Assembly (NCBI GenBank): GCA_964429265.1 | Contig: CAYSBK010000018.1 | Location: 1-27,466, forward strand | DNA from: CAYSBK01 sp964429265 | GTDB lineage: Bacteria; Planctomycetota; Phycisphaerae; Sedimentisphaerales; Anaerobacaceae | DNA: 27,466 nt | Direction of reading: 5' to 3' | In this document: positions 1-8,009 of the stretch, piece by piece | Numbering within the stretch: the stretch's first letter is position 1 | Layout of the letters: every line of letters starts with the position of its first letter | Program-made: the position numbers and the translations under genes | The notes under the pieces: generated by a model | The model's database searches: none | The model's input: the letters and a program-made list of their open reading frames with translations, nothing else | What the model was told of the DNA's origin: nothing

Positions 1-113
1 TACGACGTTTGGACACTTGGTGCGATGGGACAAAACAAACCCAAACAAAGCCAATTCAGGATGCAAGGCCGCACCGAGATTACCCTCCGCCGTCTTTGGC
101 TGCCGACTTCTGC
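1..113. other. Non-coding sequence downstream of the FAD/Fe-S oxidase
   Basis: This stretch lies past the TGA stop of the first minus-strand gene. It has a short A/C-rich run near bases 31-55 (T/G-rich on the minus strand), but I see no hairpin followed by a T tract. I cannot place a terminator or another gene here. Confidence 0.4.
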
Positions 114-2978
114 TCAGCCGCGACCGTATGCTTCTGCCAGAATCTTGACAGGATGGATTACCGCCCTGCCGCTGATCTGTTCGATCTGCATCTTGCACGC
201 ACTGCACTCGGTCAACACCGCCCCCGTCGGAGCCTGCTCGATTGCCTTCTTCAATCCTTCGGCGATCTTCGCCGACAGTTCGAGGTTCTTCTTCTGCATC
301 CCGAACGTCCCTGCCAATCCACAGCAACCCGCCCGCAAATCAACCGCAGAAATCCCGCACAGCTTCTCCAGCAACTCGATGCTTGCGCCGCAGCCGCCGA
401 CCGCGTACAAATGGCACGGACAGTGATAAAGATATTCCCCCGTCGGTTTATGCCCCGGCTTGACGAGCCTGCCCTGCCTGAAAAGCTCCAGCAGATAGCT
501 CATCAGCTCAAAGCAGTTGGCCGAGACCAGTTCCGCATCCGCTGCCGCCACGTAATGCTTCAGCTCCTGCTGCAATGCAAGTGCCGCGCTCGGTTCAGAA
601 CAAACCACCTTGTATCCCGCCCGAACGGCACCAGCCAGATGCCTGACGATATAAGCAAGGTCTTTGCGCGCGGTCTTCACGTCACCGTAGCATATCGCCG
701 GAAGCGGCACAGGTCTTTGCTTCGGCAAAATCACCTCGATGTTGTTTCGCCGGAGAACTTCGAGCACGGCATAGCCCAGCTCGTGGTCGTTGTAGTTGGC
801 GTAGGTATCTACAAAATAAGCGACCCGGCCGGTCGGATTCGCCAAGCGCCCTCGCAACGCCAGGTATTTCCTTGCGGCCCTTATAAAGGACCTGCTCTCA
901 AACGTCGGCATTCGCCGACGCCTGTCAAGTCCCACCGTCTTCTCAAGCAGCCACCGCACGGCCCGCAGCTTCATCACCGGATTCGCCATACCGCGGGACG
1001 CCGTTGCCAGAATGCTCAGGTAGCGGTTTCGGCTCAGCACAAGCTTGGCCCGGCTCAGTCCCCTGCGCCTGACGTATGCAGCCCGGGCCGCAAGCATCAA
1101 CGCCGAGACATCAACACCCGACGGACATTCCAGGGAACAGGCCTTGCAGTTTATGCACAGGTCGAGGAACTTTTCGAACTCGGCCGAGTCCACAACCGAA
1201 TCATCGAACTGGCCCGTTGCCCAGAACCGCAGAATATTTGCCTTTGCCCGGGTGCTGCCGAGTTCCTCGCCCACCGCCCGGTACACGGGGCACAGCCGCA
1301 GGTCCTGTTGCCGGCTCAGGCACAGCCCGCAGCCGTTGCACTGCTGAAGCTCGCTGCTGAGTTCTTTCCTGTCGAACAGCAAGTCGGATTCGAGACGTTC
1401 GGGCTCGACCTTGTGGGCGGCCCGGAGGTTCTTGACCATAACTTCCGCATCGTCGCTGATAATCTTGCCGGGATTCATCAGCCCCTGCGGGTCGAATATG
1501 TGCTTGATTTGCCGAAGCACCTCATAGAATTCCCGGCCGTACTGCTTCTCGACAAAGGCCGCCCGGACCAACCCGTCGGCATGCTCTCCGCTGATGGACC
1601 CGCCCAGCGACCACGCCAGCGAAAAGACCTCATTCGCCACCGAACGCATCTTCTCAATGTCACGCGGGTCGCCGAGGTCGAGGTACGGCCGAACGTGCAG
1701 TTCCCCGTCGCCGGCATGGCCGTAGAACGACATCACGATTTCGTACTTGCGGGCGATTGCCTCCAGGCCGCGTATGTATTCGCCCAGCTTATCCCGCCGC
1801 ACCGAAACGTCTTCGATGAACGGCACGGGCCGCTTTCTCCCTTTCCGCCTGTCGAGAAGCGGCACCGCATCCTTGCGGGACTTCCAAAGCCGTTGCTGCT
1901 CAACCGGATCCACGAAAACCCTTCTGGCGGCCGCCATCGAGCCTACGGCCGCGTCGGTCCGCCTGAGCTTGTCGGCTACTTCTTCGTCCGTCCGTCCGGT
2001 ATGCTCGACCAGCAAAACCGCCTCGGCGGCTTCCGGCAGTATGTCATGGTATTGCGGCAACGCCTCGCACGCCAGGTGCATAAGTGTCTTGTCCATCAAC
2101 TCGCATGCGGATGCACCGCTATCGACAATGACCGGCACGGCAAGCGCGGCCTTCTCCAGCGAGTCGAACTCGATCTGCAAAAGCGCTTTAGCTGCCGGCA
2201 CCTTCACCGTCCGCAGCCGTATTTTTGTGAAAACCGCCAAGGTTCCCTCAGAACCAGCCGTCAGCCGCGCCATATCGATGCGGCCGTCGCGGCAGATACC
2301 CGCGACATTGTAACCGCTGCGGTTCCGCGACGCCGGCGGCAGGGCCTGCTTTATGACCTGCTGCTTTTCGGTAAGCAGGGCCAGGCACCGCCGGGCAATA
2401 CTTTTGACGTTGTCGTCCGCCACCTCGGCCGGGTCGCAGTCGTTGCTGAAAGTAACCGCCGTTCCATCGGCCAGCACCGCATCGACGCTTTCAACGTAAT
2501 CGCCGATGTACCCGTATTCGAGAGAGTGGGCCCCGGTGGAATTGTTTGCAACACAACCGCCGATGGTCGCGCGGTTGCTGGTGGAGGGGTCAGGCCCGAT
2601 CTTCCTGTCGTAGCCCGACAATACCCGGTTGACATCGTCAAGCACCGCCCCCGGCTCACACACTATCGCCGCGCCTTCATCGCAGACCTCGACAATCCTG
2701 TTCATATGCCGGGTCATATCGAGGACTATGCCGGCACACAACGACTCGCCGGCAACACCGCTGCCTGCGCCGCGGGCCACCACAGGTATGCCGTTGGCCG
2801 AGGCGTACCGAACGACCCCTGCGACGTCGTCTGCGTCGCGGGGTGCAACAACGCAAGCCGGCACGATGCTGTAAATGCTGGCGTCGGTGCTGAAGGCTGC
2901 GCGGTGCAACATATCAGCCAGCACCTCGCCACGCACGCAAGAGGCCAGGTCGTCGGCGATTTTGTCCGGCGGAAGCAT
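114..2978 (-). CDS. FAD-linked oxidase with C-terminal Fe-S and CCG domains (D-2-hydroxyacid dehydrogenase type)
   Basis: The 954-residue protein combines a VAO/PCMH-type FAD domain (about 35-250), a D-lactate-dehydrogenase-like FAD-oxidase C-terminal domain (about 260-510), two 4Fe-4S motifs and a GlpC-like CCG region. Visible motifs are HAGDGELH (421-428) and GEH (464-466), which belong to the metal and substrate site in this family, then C547/C550/C553 with C563-P, and C608/C611/C614 with C618-P. The CCG signature is C853, C885-C886 and C925-x-x-C928. The layout matches the YdiJ / D-2-hydroxyglutarate or D-lactate dehydrogenase group, which oxidises a D-2-hydroxyacid and passes electrons through the clusters to the membrane quinone pool. 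The exact substrate cannot be read from sequence. The ATG lies 9 bp after the mlaF stop, so it is probably the last gene of the mlaEF operon; no strong ribosome site is visible. A possible first CCG repeat near 720-770 has lost its cysteines. Confidence 0.9.
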   Translation of the reverse strand: MLPPDKIADDLASCVRGEVLADMLHRAAFSTDASIYSIVPACVVAPRDADDVAGVVRYASANGIPVVARGAGSGVAGESLCAGIVLDMTRHMNRIVEVCDEGAAIVCEPGAVLDDVNRVLSGYDRKIGPDPSTSNRATIGGCVANNSTGAHSLEYGYIGDYVESVDAVLADGTAVTFSNDCDPAEVADDNVKSIARRCLALLTEKQQVIKQALPPASRNRSGYNVAGICRDGRIDMARLTAGSEGTLAVFTKIRLRTVKVPAAKALLQIEFDSLEKAALAVPVIVDSGASACELMDKTLMHLACEALPQYHDILPEAAEAVLLVEHTGRTDEEVADKLRRTDAAVGSMAAARRVFVDPVEQQRLWKSRKDAVPLLDRRKGRKRPVPFIEDVSVRRDKLGEYIRGLEAIARKYEIVMSFYGHAGDGELHVRPYLDLGDPRDIEKMRSVANEVFSLAWSLGGSISGEHADGLVRAAFVEKQYGREFYEVLRQIKHIFDPQGLMNPGKIISDDAEVMVKNLRAAHKVEPERLESDLLFDRKELSSELQQCNGCGLCLSRQQDLRLCPVYRAVGEELGSTRAKANILRFWATGQFDDSVVDSAEFEKFLDLCINCKACSLECPSGVDVSALMLAARAAYVRRRGLSRAKLVLSRNRYLSILATASRGMANPVMKLRAVRWLLEKTVGLDRRRRMPTFESRSFIRAARKYLALRGRLANPTGRVAYFVDTYANYNDHELGYAVLEVLRRNNIEVILPKQRPVPLPAICYGDVKTARKDLAYIVRHLAGAVRAGYKVVCSEPSAALALQQELKHYVAAADAELVSANCFELMSYLLELFRQGRLVKPGHKPTGEYLYHCPCHLYAVGGCGASIELLEKLCGISAVDLRAGCCGLAGTFGMQKKNLELSAKIAEGLKKAIEQAPTGAVLTECSACKMQIEQISGRAVIHPVKILAEAYGRG

Positions 2979-2987
2979 AGCGGCTGG

Positions 2988-3869
2988 TTATTCCTTGAAG
3001 TCCTGCGGGAGAAACTGGGTCTGCAGATACTCGCTGGTTGCCCGCAGCACGGCCAGGTCGTCCTCTCCGACCTGTCCCTTGATAAACTGCTGGACGACCG
3101 GATGCGGATGGTTGCGGATGTGCTCGGCATCACCGTCGGCGATTATCCTGCCGTGGTGAAGCATCACTATCCGGTCTGCAATCTTGTAGGCGCTTTTCAT
3201 ATCGTGCGTCACAACCACCGTCGTTACGCCGAGTTCCCGACGCAGCTTCAGAATCAGTTCATTGATTATATCCGAACGAATCGGGTCCAGTCCCGTGGTA
3301 GGCTCATCGTAAAGCAGCACCTCCGGATTCAGTGCAACCGCCCGGGCCAGCGCGACCCGCTTTCGCTGGCCGCCGGAAAGGTTGGCAGGGTAAAAATTCT
3401 GAAACCCGTCCATTCCCACCATCGCAAGTTTGCTCTTGACGATCTCGGCGAGCTGCCTGCGGTCGGTGATATTACCGTGCTGGACAATGGGAAACATAAC
3501 ATTCTCAGCCACCGTGTAGCTGTCGAACAACGCCCCCGCCTGGAAGAGAAAGCCGAAGTGCAACCGTATGCGGTCCAGCTCGCTTTCACTGAGGTTGTCG
3601 ATACGCCGGCCTTTGAAATACACCCGGCCGGAACTCGGGCGCAGAAGCACTATGATGTGCTTGAGCAAGACCGTTTTTCCACAGCCGCTGGGTCCTATTA
3701 TCGCGGTCGTCTTGCCCTTTTCGATATCCAGGTTGACCCTGTCCAGAATAAGTTGTTCGCCGAACCGCTTGGTCAGCTCCCGCAGCGAGATAATGCTGCC
3801 GTTGTTATTGTTATCTGCGTTGTTTGCGACGGCTTGCGAACTCACGAGATCGCCTCGAAACAGTTGCAT
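2988..3869 (-). CDS. mlaF: MlaF-type ABC transporter ATP-binding protein
   Basis: This 293-residue ABC ATPase is of the MlaF/Ttg2A family. It energises phospholipid movement between inner and outer membrane together with the MlaE permease. The sequence shows Walker A (59-66, GPSGCGKT), Q-loop Q110, signature LSGGQ (164-168), Walker B ending in DE (188-189), and the switch histidine H222 in VTHDM. An Asn-rich N-terminal extension of about 25 residues precedes the ATPase fold and is not needed for the family call. The start follows the mlaE stop by 6 bp with AAGG just upstream, so the two genes are almost certainly co-transcribed. No MlaD/MCE gene follows; a FAD/Fe-S oxidase does. Confidence 0.9.
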   Translation of the reverse strand: MQLFRGDLVSSQAVANNADNNNNGSIISLRELTKRFGEQLILDRVNLDIEKGKTTAIIGPSGCGKTVLLKHIIVLLRPSSGRVYFKGRRIDNLSESELDRIRLHFGFLFQAGALFDSYTVAENVMFPIVQHGNITDRRQLAEIVKSKLAMVGMDGFQNFYPANLSGGQRKRVALARAVALNPEVLLYDEPTTGLDPIRSDIINELILKLRRELGVTTVVVTHDMKSAYKIADRIVMLHHGRIIADGDAEHIRNHPHPVVQQFIKGQVGEDDLAVLRATSEYLQTQFLPQDFKE

Positions 3870-3875
3870 ACCTTG

Positions 3876-4685
3876 CTACACGATACTTTTTACAGGCCAG
3901 AAGATGCCGTATATGCCCTTTGCAACGACGGCAAGGGCGAAATCCAGCGCCAGGATCGATATGAAACTGGCCACAAACGCCTCCGTGCAGGCCTGGCCGA
4001 CGCCGTGGGCGCCTTCCTTGCAGGTAAAGCCCTTGTAGCAGCTTATCACCGCAATGGCACCGCCGAAGAAGAATCCCTTCACCACCCCTACCGCCACGTC
4101 CCACAGTTCCACGCCATAGGCGCTGAAGCTCCAGTATGCCCGGGCATTGATACCAAGCTGTATCACGCTTACAAAATATCCCCCCATAATGCCAAGCAGG
4201 TCTGCATATATGATCAGCAGCGGCGTAAGCAGCAGCGACGCCACAATCCGCGGCGAAACCAGGTAGCATATCGGGTCGGTACCCATACTCCGGACCGCAT
4301 CGATTTGTTCGGTGACATTCATCGTGCCCATCTCGGCCGTCAGCGCCCCGCCGATTCGACCGGCCAGCATAACCGCGGCCAGCACAGGCCCCAGCTCCTT
4401 GACCACCGAGATATTGATCAGGACCCCGAGATGCTCCTCCAGTCCCATACCCGCCAATTGGTCGTAGGCCTGCACCGCCAGCGTCATACCTACAAACGCC
4501 CCCGTAACCATAATGACCGGCACGCTGCGAACACCTATTACGTTCATCTGGGTCCAGACATGTGGCAGCATCTTGCGGCTCAAGCACGTACCAAAAGAGG
4601 CCACGAAAGACCGCCACGCAAACCGGCCGAATCGGCCCAGATTGCCGACATCCGCTATTGCCTTGGCTCCCAGTACTTCAATCAT
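3876..4685 (-). CDS. mlaE: MlaE-family ABC transporter permease
   Basis: This 269-residue inner-membrane permease has about five hydrophobic segments. The best family marker is the conserved central stretch at about 97-130, which begins ELGPVLAA, continues through GR-G-A--AE-G and ends in TEQIDA. That pattern is typical of MlaE/Ttg2B/YrbE. It should form the membrane core of a lipid transporter with the adjacent MlaF ATPase. The ATG has a good ribosome site (AGGTGAG, 3 bases upstream). Length is normal for the family (about 260 residues). In proteobacteria a periplasmic MCE protein, MlaD, accompanies this pair; none is encoded in this window. Confidence 0.92.
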   Translation of the reverse strand: MIEVLGAKAIADVGNLGRFGRFAWRSFVASFGTCLSRKMLPHVWTQMNVIGVRSVPVIMVTGAFVGMTLAVQAYDQLAGMGLEEHLGVLINISVVKELGPVLAAVMLAGRIGGALTAEMGTMNVTEQIDAVRSMGTDPICYLVSPRIVASLLLTPLLIIYADLLGIMGGYFVSVIQLGINARAYWSFSAYGVELWDVAVGVVKGFFFGGAIAVISCYKGFTCKEGAHGVGQACTEAFVASFISILALDFALAVVAKGIYGIFWPVKSIV

Positions 4686-4792
4686 AAACTCACCTCGTAC
4701 CTTGCTGCCGCTGCCGCGGCCAGTGGGGCGGTTTCTGCAACGGCAAGACCCTTGCCGGTCACCCGCCGCCCTGCCGGGCCGCAGCGGCCGCC

Positions 4793-5020
4793 TCAGCCGG
4801 CCCCTTGCGCCCTGTCATCCCCGCCGGTCGGGCCGGACGATATCCCGCGAAGCCGCTCGTTGATTTCTTCAACCTGCCTGCTCAGGGCCTCTATCTCCTT
4901 GTGCAGGGCCTTTAGCCCGAGGATGCTCGGCGCAAATACGAAAAAGAACACCAGCGCCAGCGTACCCCCCACTGCGATGAACGTTACCGCATACAGGATC
5001 TTTTCGACCAGTTCGTACAT
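4793..5020 (-). CDS. Small single-TM protein with C-terminal coiled coil, unknown function
   Basis: The predicted protein has 75 residues. A hydrophobic membrane segment spans about 10-35 (rich in A, V, F, L). It is followed by a short heptad-like helix (about 38-60, KALHKEIEALSRQVEEI) and a Gly/Asp-rich tail. Longer upstream starts in the same frame give low-complexity sequence and would overlap the neighbouring gene. The ATG at 5020 is preferred because the membrane segment begins close to it and a promoter-like sequence lies about 65 bp upstream. It sits 107 bp ahead of mlaE in the same direction, so it may be the first gene of the Mla-like operon and a small accessory subunit. I do not recognise a named family. 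Confidence 0.65.
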   Translation of the reverse strand: MYELVEKILYAVTFIAVGGTLALVFFFVFAPSILGLKALHKEIEALSRQVEEINERLRGISSGPTGGDDRAQGAG

Positions 5021-5084
5021 AGTTTTACCCGCCGGCCGGTCGGCGATTTCAGCGAAACGGCCTGCCCGAAACACCTTCAAAGAC

Positions 5085-5113
5085 AATATACCCGCTTTGT
5101 CGGACGGGGTTAA
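5085..5113 (-). promoter_or_regulatory. Sigma-70-like promoter for the small-TM/mlaE/mlaF/oxidase operon
   Basis: On the minus strand a -35 box TTAACC (5113-5108) and a -10 box TATATT (5090-5085) are separated by 17 bases. Transcription would start near 5078, giving a leader of about 58 nt. The call rests on consensus match and position only. Confidence 0.5.
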
Positions 5114-5147
5114 GCGAAATATCGATCCGCCGGGCCACGGCCTCGGT

Positions 5148-5161
5148 GCCCCGGCCGGGGC
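5148..5161 (-). terminator. GC-rich palindrome just after the B12-like gene
   Basis: A perfect 14-bp palindrome, GCCCCGGCCGGGGC, begins one base past the stop of the upstream gene. It could fold as a five-pair stem with a GGCC loop. No T tract follows, so it is a weak intrinsic terminator at best; it may instead protect the 3' end. Confidence 0.3.
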
Positions 5162-5162
5162 G

Positions 5163-5927
5163 CTAAACGGACACGCCGGCCACCGGCTCTGCGCCGCGTT
5201 CCGCAGCGCCCACCGCGACGGGCGTTTCGCCGATTCGCTTGCGTTTTTTCCGCCTGCGATTGATGGTGGGCCTGGGTACCGGTGCCCGGCTGCTGTTGGA
5301 GGCAAGCTGAACGGCCTTGACGGGGCAGTCCGCAAACAAGTCTGCTCCGATCTCTTCCCAAAGACCCTCGGCACGATTGAACAGGCCTGCGCAGACCATA
5401 ATCTTCATTTGGGGATGTGCATTTACATCCCGGATCGTGTCAATGAGCCGGCGGATTTCCGGCGCCTGCTTCGGCTCGGTGCCGTAGATAACCAGAACGT
5501 CCGGCGCATAGTCGTTTATGAAACCCAGGATGTCGTCGTTGGTCAGGCCGCCGCCGAGCAATCTTACCTCCCAGCCGGCGCTTTCAAACAGGTCGGCGGT
5601 CATCTGGGCCCCGAGTTCCCCGGCCTGGCTGGGCGAACTGCAGACAGCCACCCTGCCGCCGCCGTCGGTTCTTCGAGGAAGCTTGTTCTGCAACTGGTCC
5701 ACGATCGTCCTGTTAATCCGCGTGGCCAGATGCTCCTGCACCACGGTTATCCGGTCGCGGCGAAGAAGCTGCTCGACCTCGACCATAATGGGCCAAATGA
5801 TGTCCGCGTACACCGCACTGGCTGAGACGCCCGACTTCATCGCCTGCTCAATGACGGCGCGACAGCGAGGTCTGTCGCCGTCGAGAAGGGCCGATAAATA
5901 CCGTTCCAGAACCGCGCTTGTGTCCAT
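5163..5927 (-). CDS. B12-binding-like sensor protein with ligand residues missing
   Basis: The 254-residue protein has the two-part plan of MerR/CarH-type cobalamin sensors without a DNA-binding HTH. There is a helical bundle (about 1-85) and a Rossmann-like B12-binding domain (about 92-205). The helical part keeps EH (65-66) of the Wx9EH cap motif, but L55 stands where W is expected. In the Rossmann domain the ExHxxG motif carrying the axial histidine reads QAGELG (101-106), so the His position is Gly103. The C-terminal tail has a very basic patch, RRRKKRKR at about 224-231, which could bind nucleic acid or phospholipid. The ATG at 5927 is chosen over one 30 bases upstream because AGGAG (5935-5939) lies 7 bases before it. 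It may be a cofactor-free descendant or may bind another ligand; its target is unknown. Confidence 0.75.
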   Translation of the reverse strand: MDTSAVLERYLSALLDGDRPRCRAVIEQAMKSGVSASAVYADIIWPIMVEVEQLLRRDRITVVQEHLATRINRTIVDQLQNKLPRRTDGGGRVAVCSSPSQAGELGAQMTADLFESAGWEVRLLGGGLTNDDILGFINDYAPDVLVIYGTEPKQAPEIRRLIDTIRDVNAHPQMKIMVCAGLFNRAEGLWEEIGADLFADCPVKAVQLASNSSRAPVPRPTINRRRKKRKRIGETPVAVGAAERGAEPVAGVSV

Positions 5928-6285
5928 AATCAAGCTCCTGCCTATTGTTTTTTCCAAATCGTCACATACTACCTATTTTACTAACCTGCAGACGGCTGTG
6001 TTAAATTGGGCAATTAAGGCTATCGGTGCCTCGCTTCCAAAAACTTTAGAAAAAATAGGAAAGCTCGGAAGATTAGGAAAGAAGCCCTTCGCCACACGTC
6101 GGGAGCCTCTAATAACCCGAAGGGTAGAGTTCCACAGGCTTGCCCGGGGTATCTACTGCCCGTACGGTGGCGGGCCTGCCTGCAGGCTGTGCGGGGCGCG
6201 GCCAAGGCGGGTCCAGGTATCACCGGGGCGGGCAGCGCACACGGCCGCTGTGCAGGGCAGAGTCGTGGCAGGTGGCAGTGGAGGG
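5928..6285. other. Intergenic region between cimA and the B12-like gene
   Basis: This stretch holds the promoter of the B12-like gene at its left end and the 3' flank of cimA at its right. The left half is A/T-rich and the right half very GC-rich. A 10-bp palindrome, GCCTGCAGGC, lies at 6178-6187, and a small ACCC/GGGT hairpin near 6116-6126. I see no convincing intrinsic terminator for cimA and no gene. Confidence 0.5.
5975..6004 (-). promoter_or_regulatory. Sigma-70-like promoter for the B12-like gene
   Basis: On the minus strand TTAACA (6004-5999) and TAAAAT (5980-5975) are 18 bases apart, each matching the consensus hexamer at five of six positions. The start would be near 5968, giving a leader of about 40 nt that contains the AGGAG ribosome site. 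Confidence 0.55.
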
Positions 6286-7878
6286 CTATCGCCCGGAGTG
6301 TCGGGGCGGGTGGGTTGCCACGGAGTTCTTGTGCAGCTTGTATTCCACGCTGTCAACCAGCGCCTGCCAGGATGCGTCGATGATATTCTCGGATACGCCG
6401 ACCGTACCCCAGGTGTCGGTCTTGTCGGCGGATTCGATGATGACGCGGACCCTGGCGGCGGTACCGGCCCGGGCGTTGACCACGCGTACCTTGTAGTCAA
6501 TCAGGTGCATATCCCTCAGGGTCGGGTACACCACCTCCAGGGCTTTGCGAAGGGCGGCGTCGAGCGCGTTGACGGGACCGTCGCCTTCGCCGACGACGTG
6601 CTGGACGCTGTCGCCGACGCGCAGCTTTACGGTCGCTTCGTTGACCATCCCCCCGTCGGCCAGTCTCTCGACGGTAACATAATACTTAATAAGTTCGAAG
6701 GAGGGGCTGTATGTCCCCATAAGCTTTTGCAGCAGCAAGGTAAGGCTGGCATCGGCGGTTTCGAACTGGTAGCCCTGGTTTTCGAGCTGCTGGATGTGCT
6801 TGAGCATCTTGCGCGCGAGCTTCTTATCCTGGGCGAGACGGGCCTTTTCAAATTTTGCGAGGATGCTGGATTTTCCGCTCAGCTCCGAGATGAGGAACCT
6901 GCTCTGGTTTCCGACGAGGCTGGGGTCGATGTGCTGGTAAGTGCGGCGGTTCTTTCGCAGGCCGTCGACGTGCAGGCCGCCCTTGTGGGCAAAAGCGCTG
7001 TCGCCGACATAGGGCATATTCGGCGCGGGCGTCATATTGGCGATCTCGAAGACGAAACGAGAGAGGTCCCTGAGGGTCTTAAGTTTCGAGTCCGGTACCG
7101 CCGGCAGTTTCATCTTGAACACGAGGTCGGGGATGACTGCGCAGAGGTTGGCGTTGCCGCATCTTTCGCCGAGGCCGTTTATGGTGCCCTGAACGTGCGT
7201 GGCGCCGGCCTGTACGGCGGCGAGGGTATTGGCGGTTGCGAGGTCGGCGTCGTTGTGTGCGTGGATGCCGACGGTGACGTCGGGGAACCGTCGGCAGACC
7301 TCGGTGGTGATTTCGTAAACTTCCATCGGCAGGGACCCGCCGTTGGTGTCGCACAGCACCAGGACCTCGGCACCGCCCTCGGCGGCGGCGGTGAGGACCT
7401 TCATCGCGTATTCCGGGTTATCCTTGTAGCCGTCGTAGAAGTGTTCGGCGTCGAAGATCACCTGCCTGCCGTGGCTCTTGAGAAACTTGACGGACTGCTC
7501 GCAGATGGCGAGATTCCGGTCGAGCGAGCAGCCCAGCACGTCGGTGACGTGCAGGTCCCAGGCCTTGCCTACGAGGGTGGCGACGGTGGTGTTGCAGGCC
7601 AGTATCGCCTGCAGCGAAGGGTCCGAGGACAGCCGCGTCCGCGGTCTCTTGGTGCTGCCGAAGGCGACGATCTTTGCGTTTTTCAGGCCCAGGCGGGGGA
7701 CCTGCTCAAAGAACTGCATTTCCTTTGGATTGGAGCCGGCGTATCCACCTTCGATATAATGCAGGCCGAACTGGTCAAGCTTTTTGGCGATGGTGAGCTT
7801 GTCCTCAAGGGACAGGCTCAGCCCCTCGGTCTGCATACCGTCTCGCAGTGTGGTGTCGTAAAGTTCTATCTTTTGCAC
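6286..7878 (-). CDS. cimA: (R)-citramalate synthase
   Basis: The 530-residue enzyme condenses pyruvate and acetyl-CoA to (R)-citramalate, the first step of the threonine-independent route to isoleucine. It shows the DRE-TIM aldolase signature DTTLRDGMQ (8-16), metal ligands H206 and H208 in HAHND, and the GLGERCGN motif (235-242). The C-terminal LeuA-type regulatory/dimer domain covers about 385-510. Length and the opening sequence fit the CimA branch rather than LeuA or homocitrate synthase; confidence in the branch is good but not absolute. The start is GTG with GGGA 7 bases upstream; an ATG a little further up is closed at once by TAG. It has its own promoter-like sequence. No other ilv/leu gene is in the window. 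Confidence 0.92.
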   Translation of the reverse strand: MQKIELYDTTLRDGMQTEGLSLSLEDKLTIAKKLDQFGLHYIEGGYAGSNPKEMQFFEQVPRLGLKNAKIVAFGSTKRPRTRLSSDPSLQAILACNTTVATLVGKAWDLHVTDVLGCSLDRNLAICEQSVKFLKSHGRQVIFDAEHFYDGYKDNPEYAMKVLTAAAEGGAEVLVLCDTNGGSLPMEVYEITTEVCRRFPDVTVGIHAHNDADLATANTLAAVQAGATHVQGTINGLGERCGNANLCAVIPDLVFKMKLPAVPDSKLKTLRDLSRFVFEIANMTPAPNMPYVGDSAFAHKGGLHVDGLRKNRRTYQHIDPSLVGNQSRFLISELSGKSSILAKFEKARLAQDKKLARKMLKHIQQLENQGYQFETADASLTLLLQKLMGTYSPSFELIKYYVTVERLADGGMVNEATVKLRVGDSVQHVVGEGDGPVNALDAALRKALEVVYPTLRDMHLIDYKVRVVNARAGTAARVRVIIESADKTDTWGTVGVSENIIDASWQALVDSVEYKLHKNSVATHPPRHSGR

Positions 7879-7938
7879 GGTTCTATCCCATCAGTCGGGG
7901 CAAAAAGGGTAAACACAGCCGACATTTGAACAGATTCA

Positions 7939-7967
7939 ATTCTATTTGCGGCGGAGGCGCTTGTAAA
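7939..7967 (-). promoter_or_regulatory. Sigma-70-like promoter for cimA
   Basis: On the minus strand TTTACA (7967-7962) and TAGAAT (7944-7939) are 17 bases apart, each five of six to consensus. The start would be near 7932, about 54 nt before the GTG. No leader peptide rich in branched-chain codons is seen. Confidence 0.6.
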
Positions 7968-7978
7968 GAGGATTGTAC

Positions 7979-8002
7979 CCGGCCCGGCGGCGACCCGGCC
8001 GG
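7979..8002 (-). terminator. GC stem-loop after the radical SAM gene
   Basis: CCGGCC (8002-7997) and GGCCGG (7984-7979) can pair with a 12-base loop, shortly after the stop codon at 8010. There is no T run behind it, so it is only a candidate weak or Rho-assisted terminator separating this operon from the cimA promoter. Confidence 0.3.
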
Positions 8003-8009
8003 CAGCGGC

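Noticed and set aside
4793..5374. A 193-residue version of the small TM protein
   Set aside because: The extra N-terminal 118 residues are Arg/Pro/Ser-rich, overlap the B12-like gene and cross the predicted promoter. The ATG at 5020 gives a coherent membrane protein.
9..5825. A 1938-codon open frame on the plus strand, antisense to the oxidase, mlaF, mlaE and B12-like genes
   Set aside because: Four of the five minus-strand genes it covers share the same codon register, so it is open simply because they avoid TTA, CTA and TCA codons. It has no family motifs and low-complexity composition, while the minus-strand genes have clear ones.
5518..7929. An 803-codon open frame antisense to cimA
   Set aside because: It is codon-aligned with cimA on the opposite strand and open for the same codon-usage reason. 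cimA has a full set of catalytic motifs.
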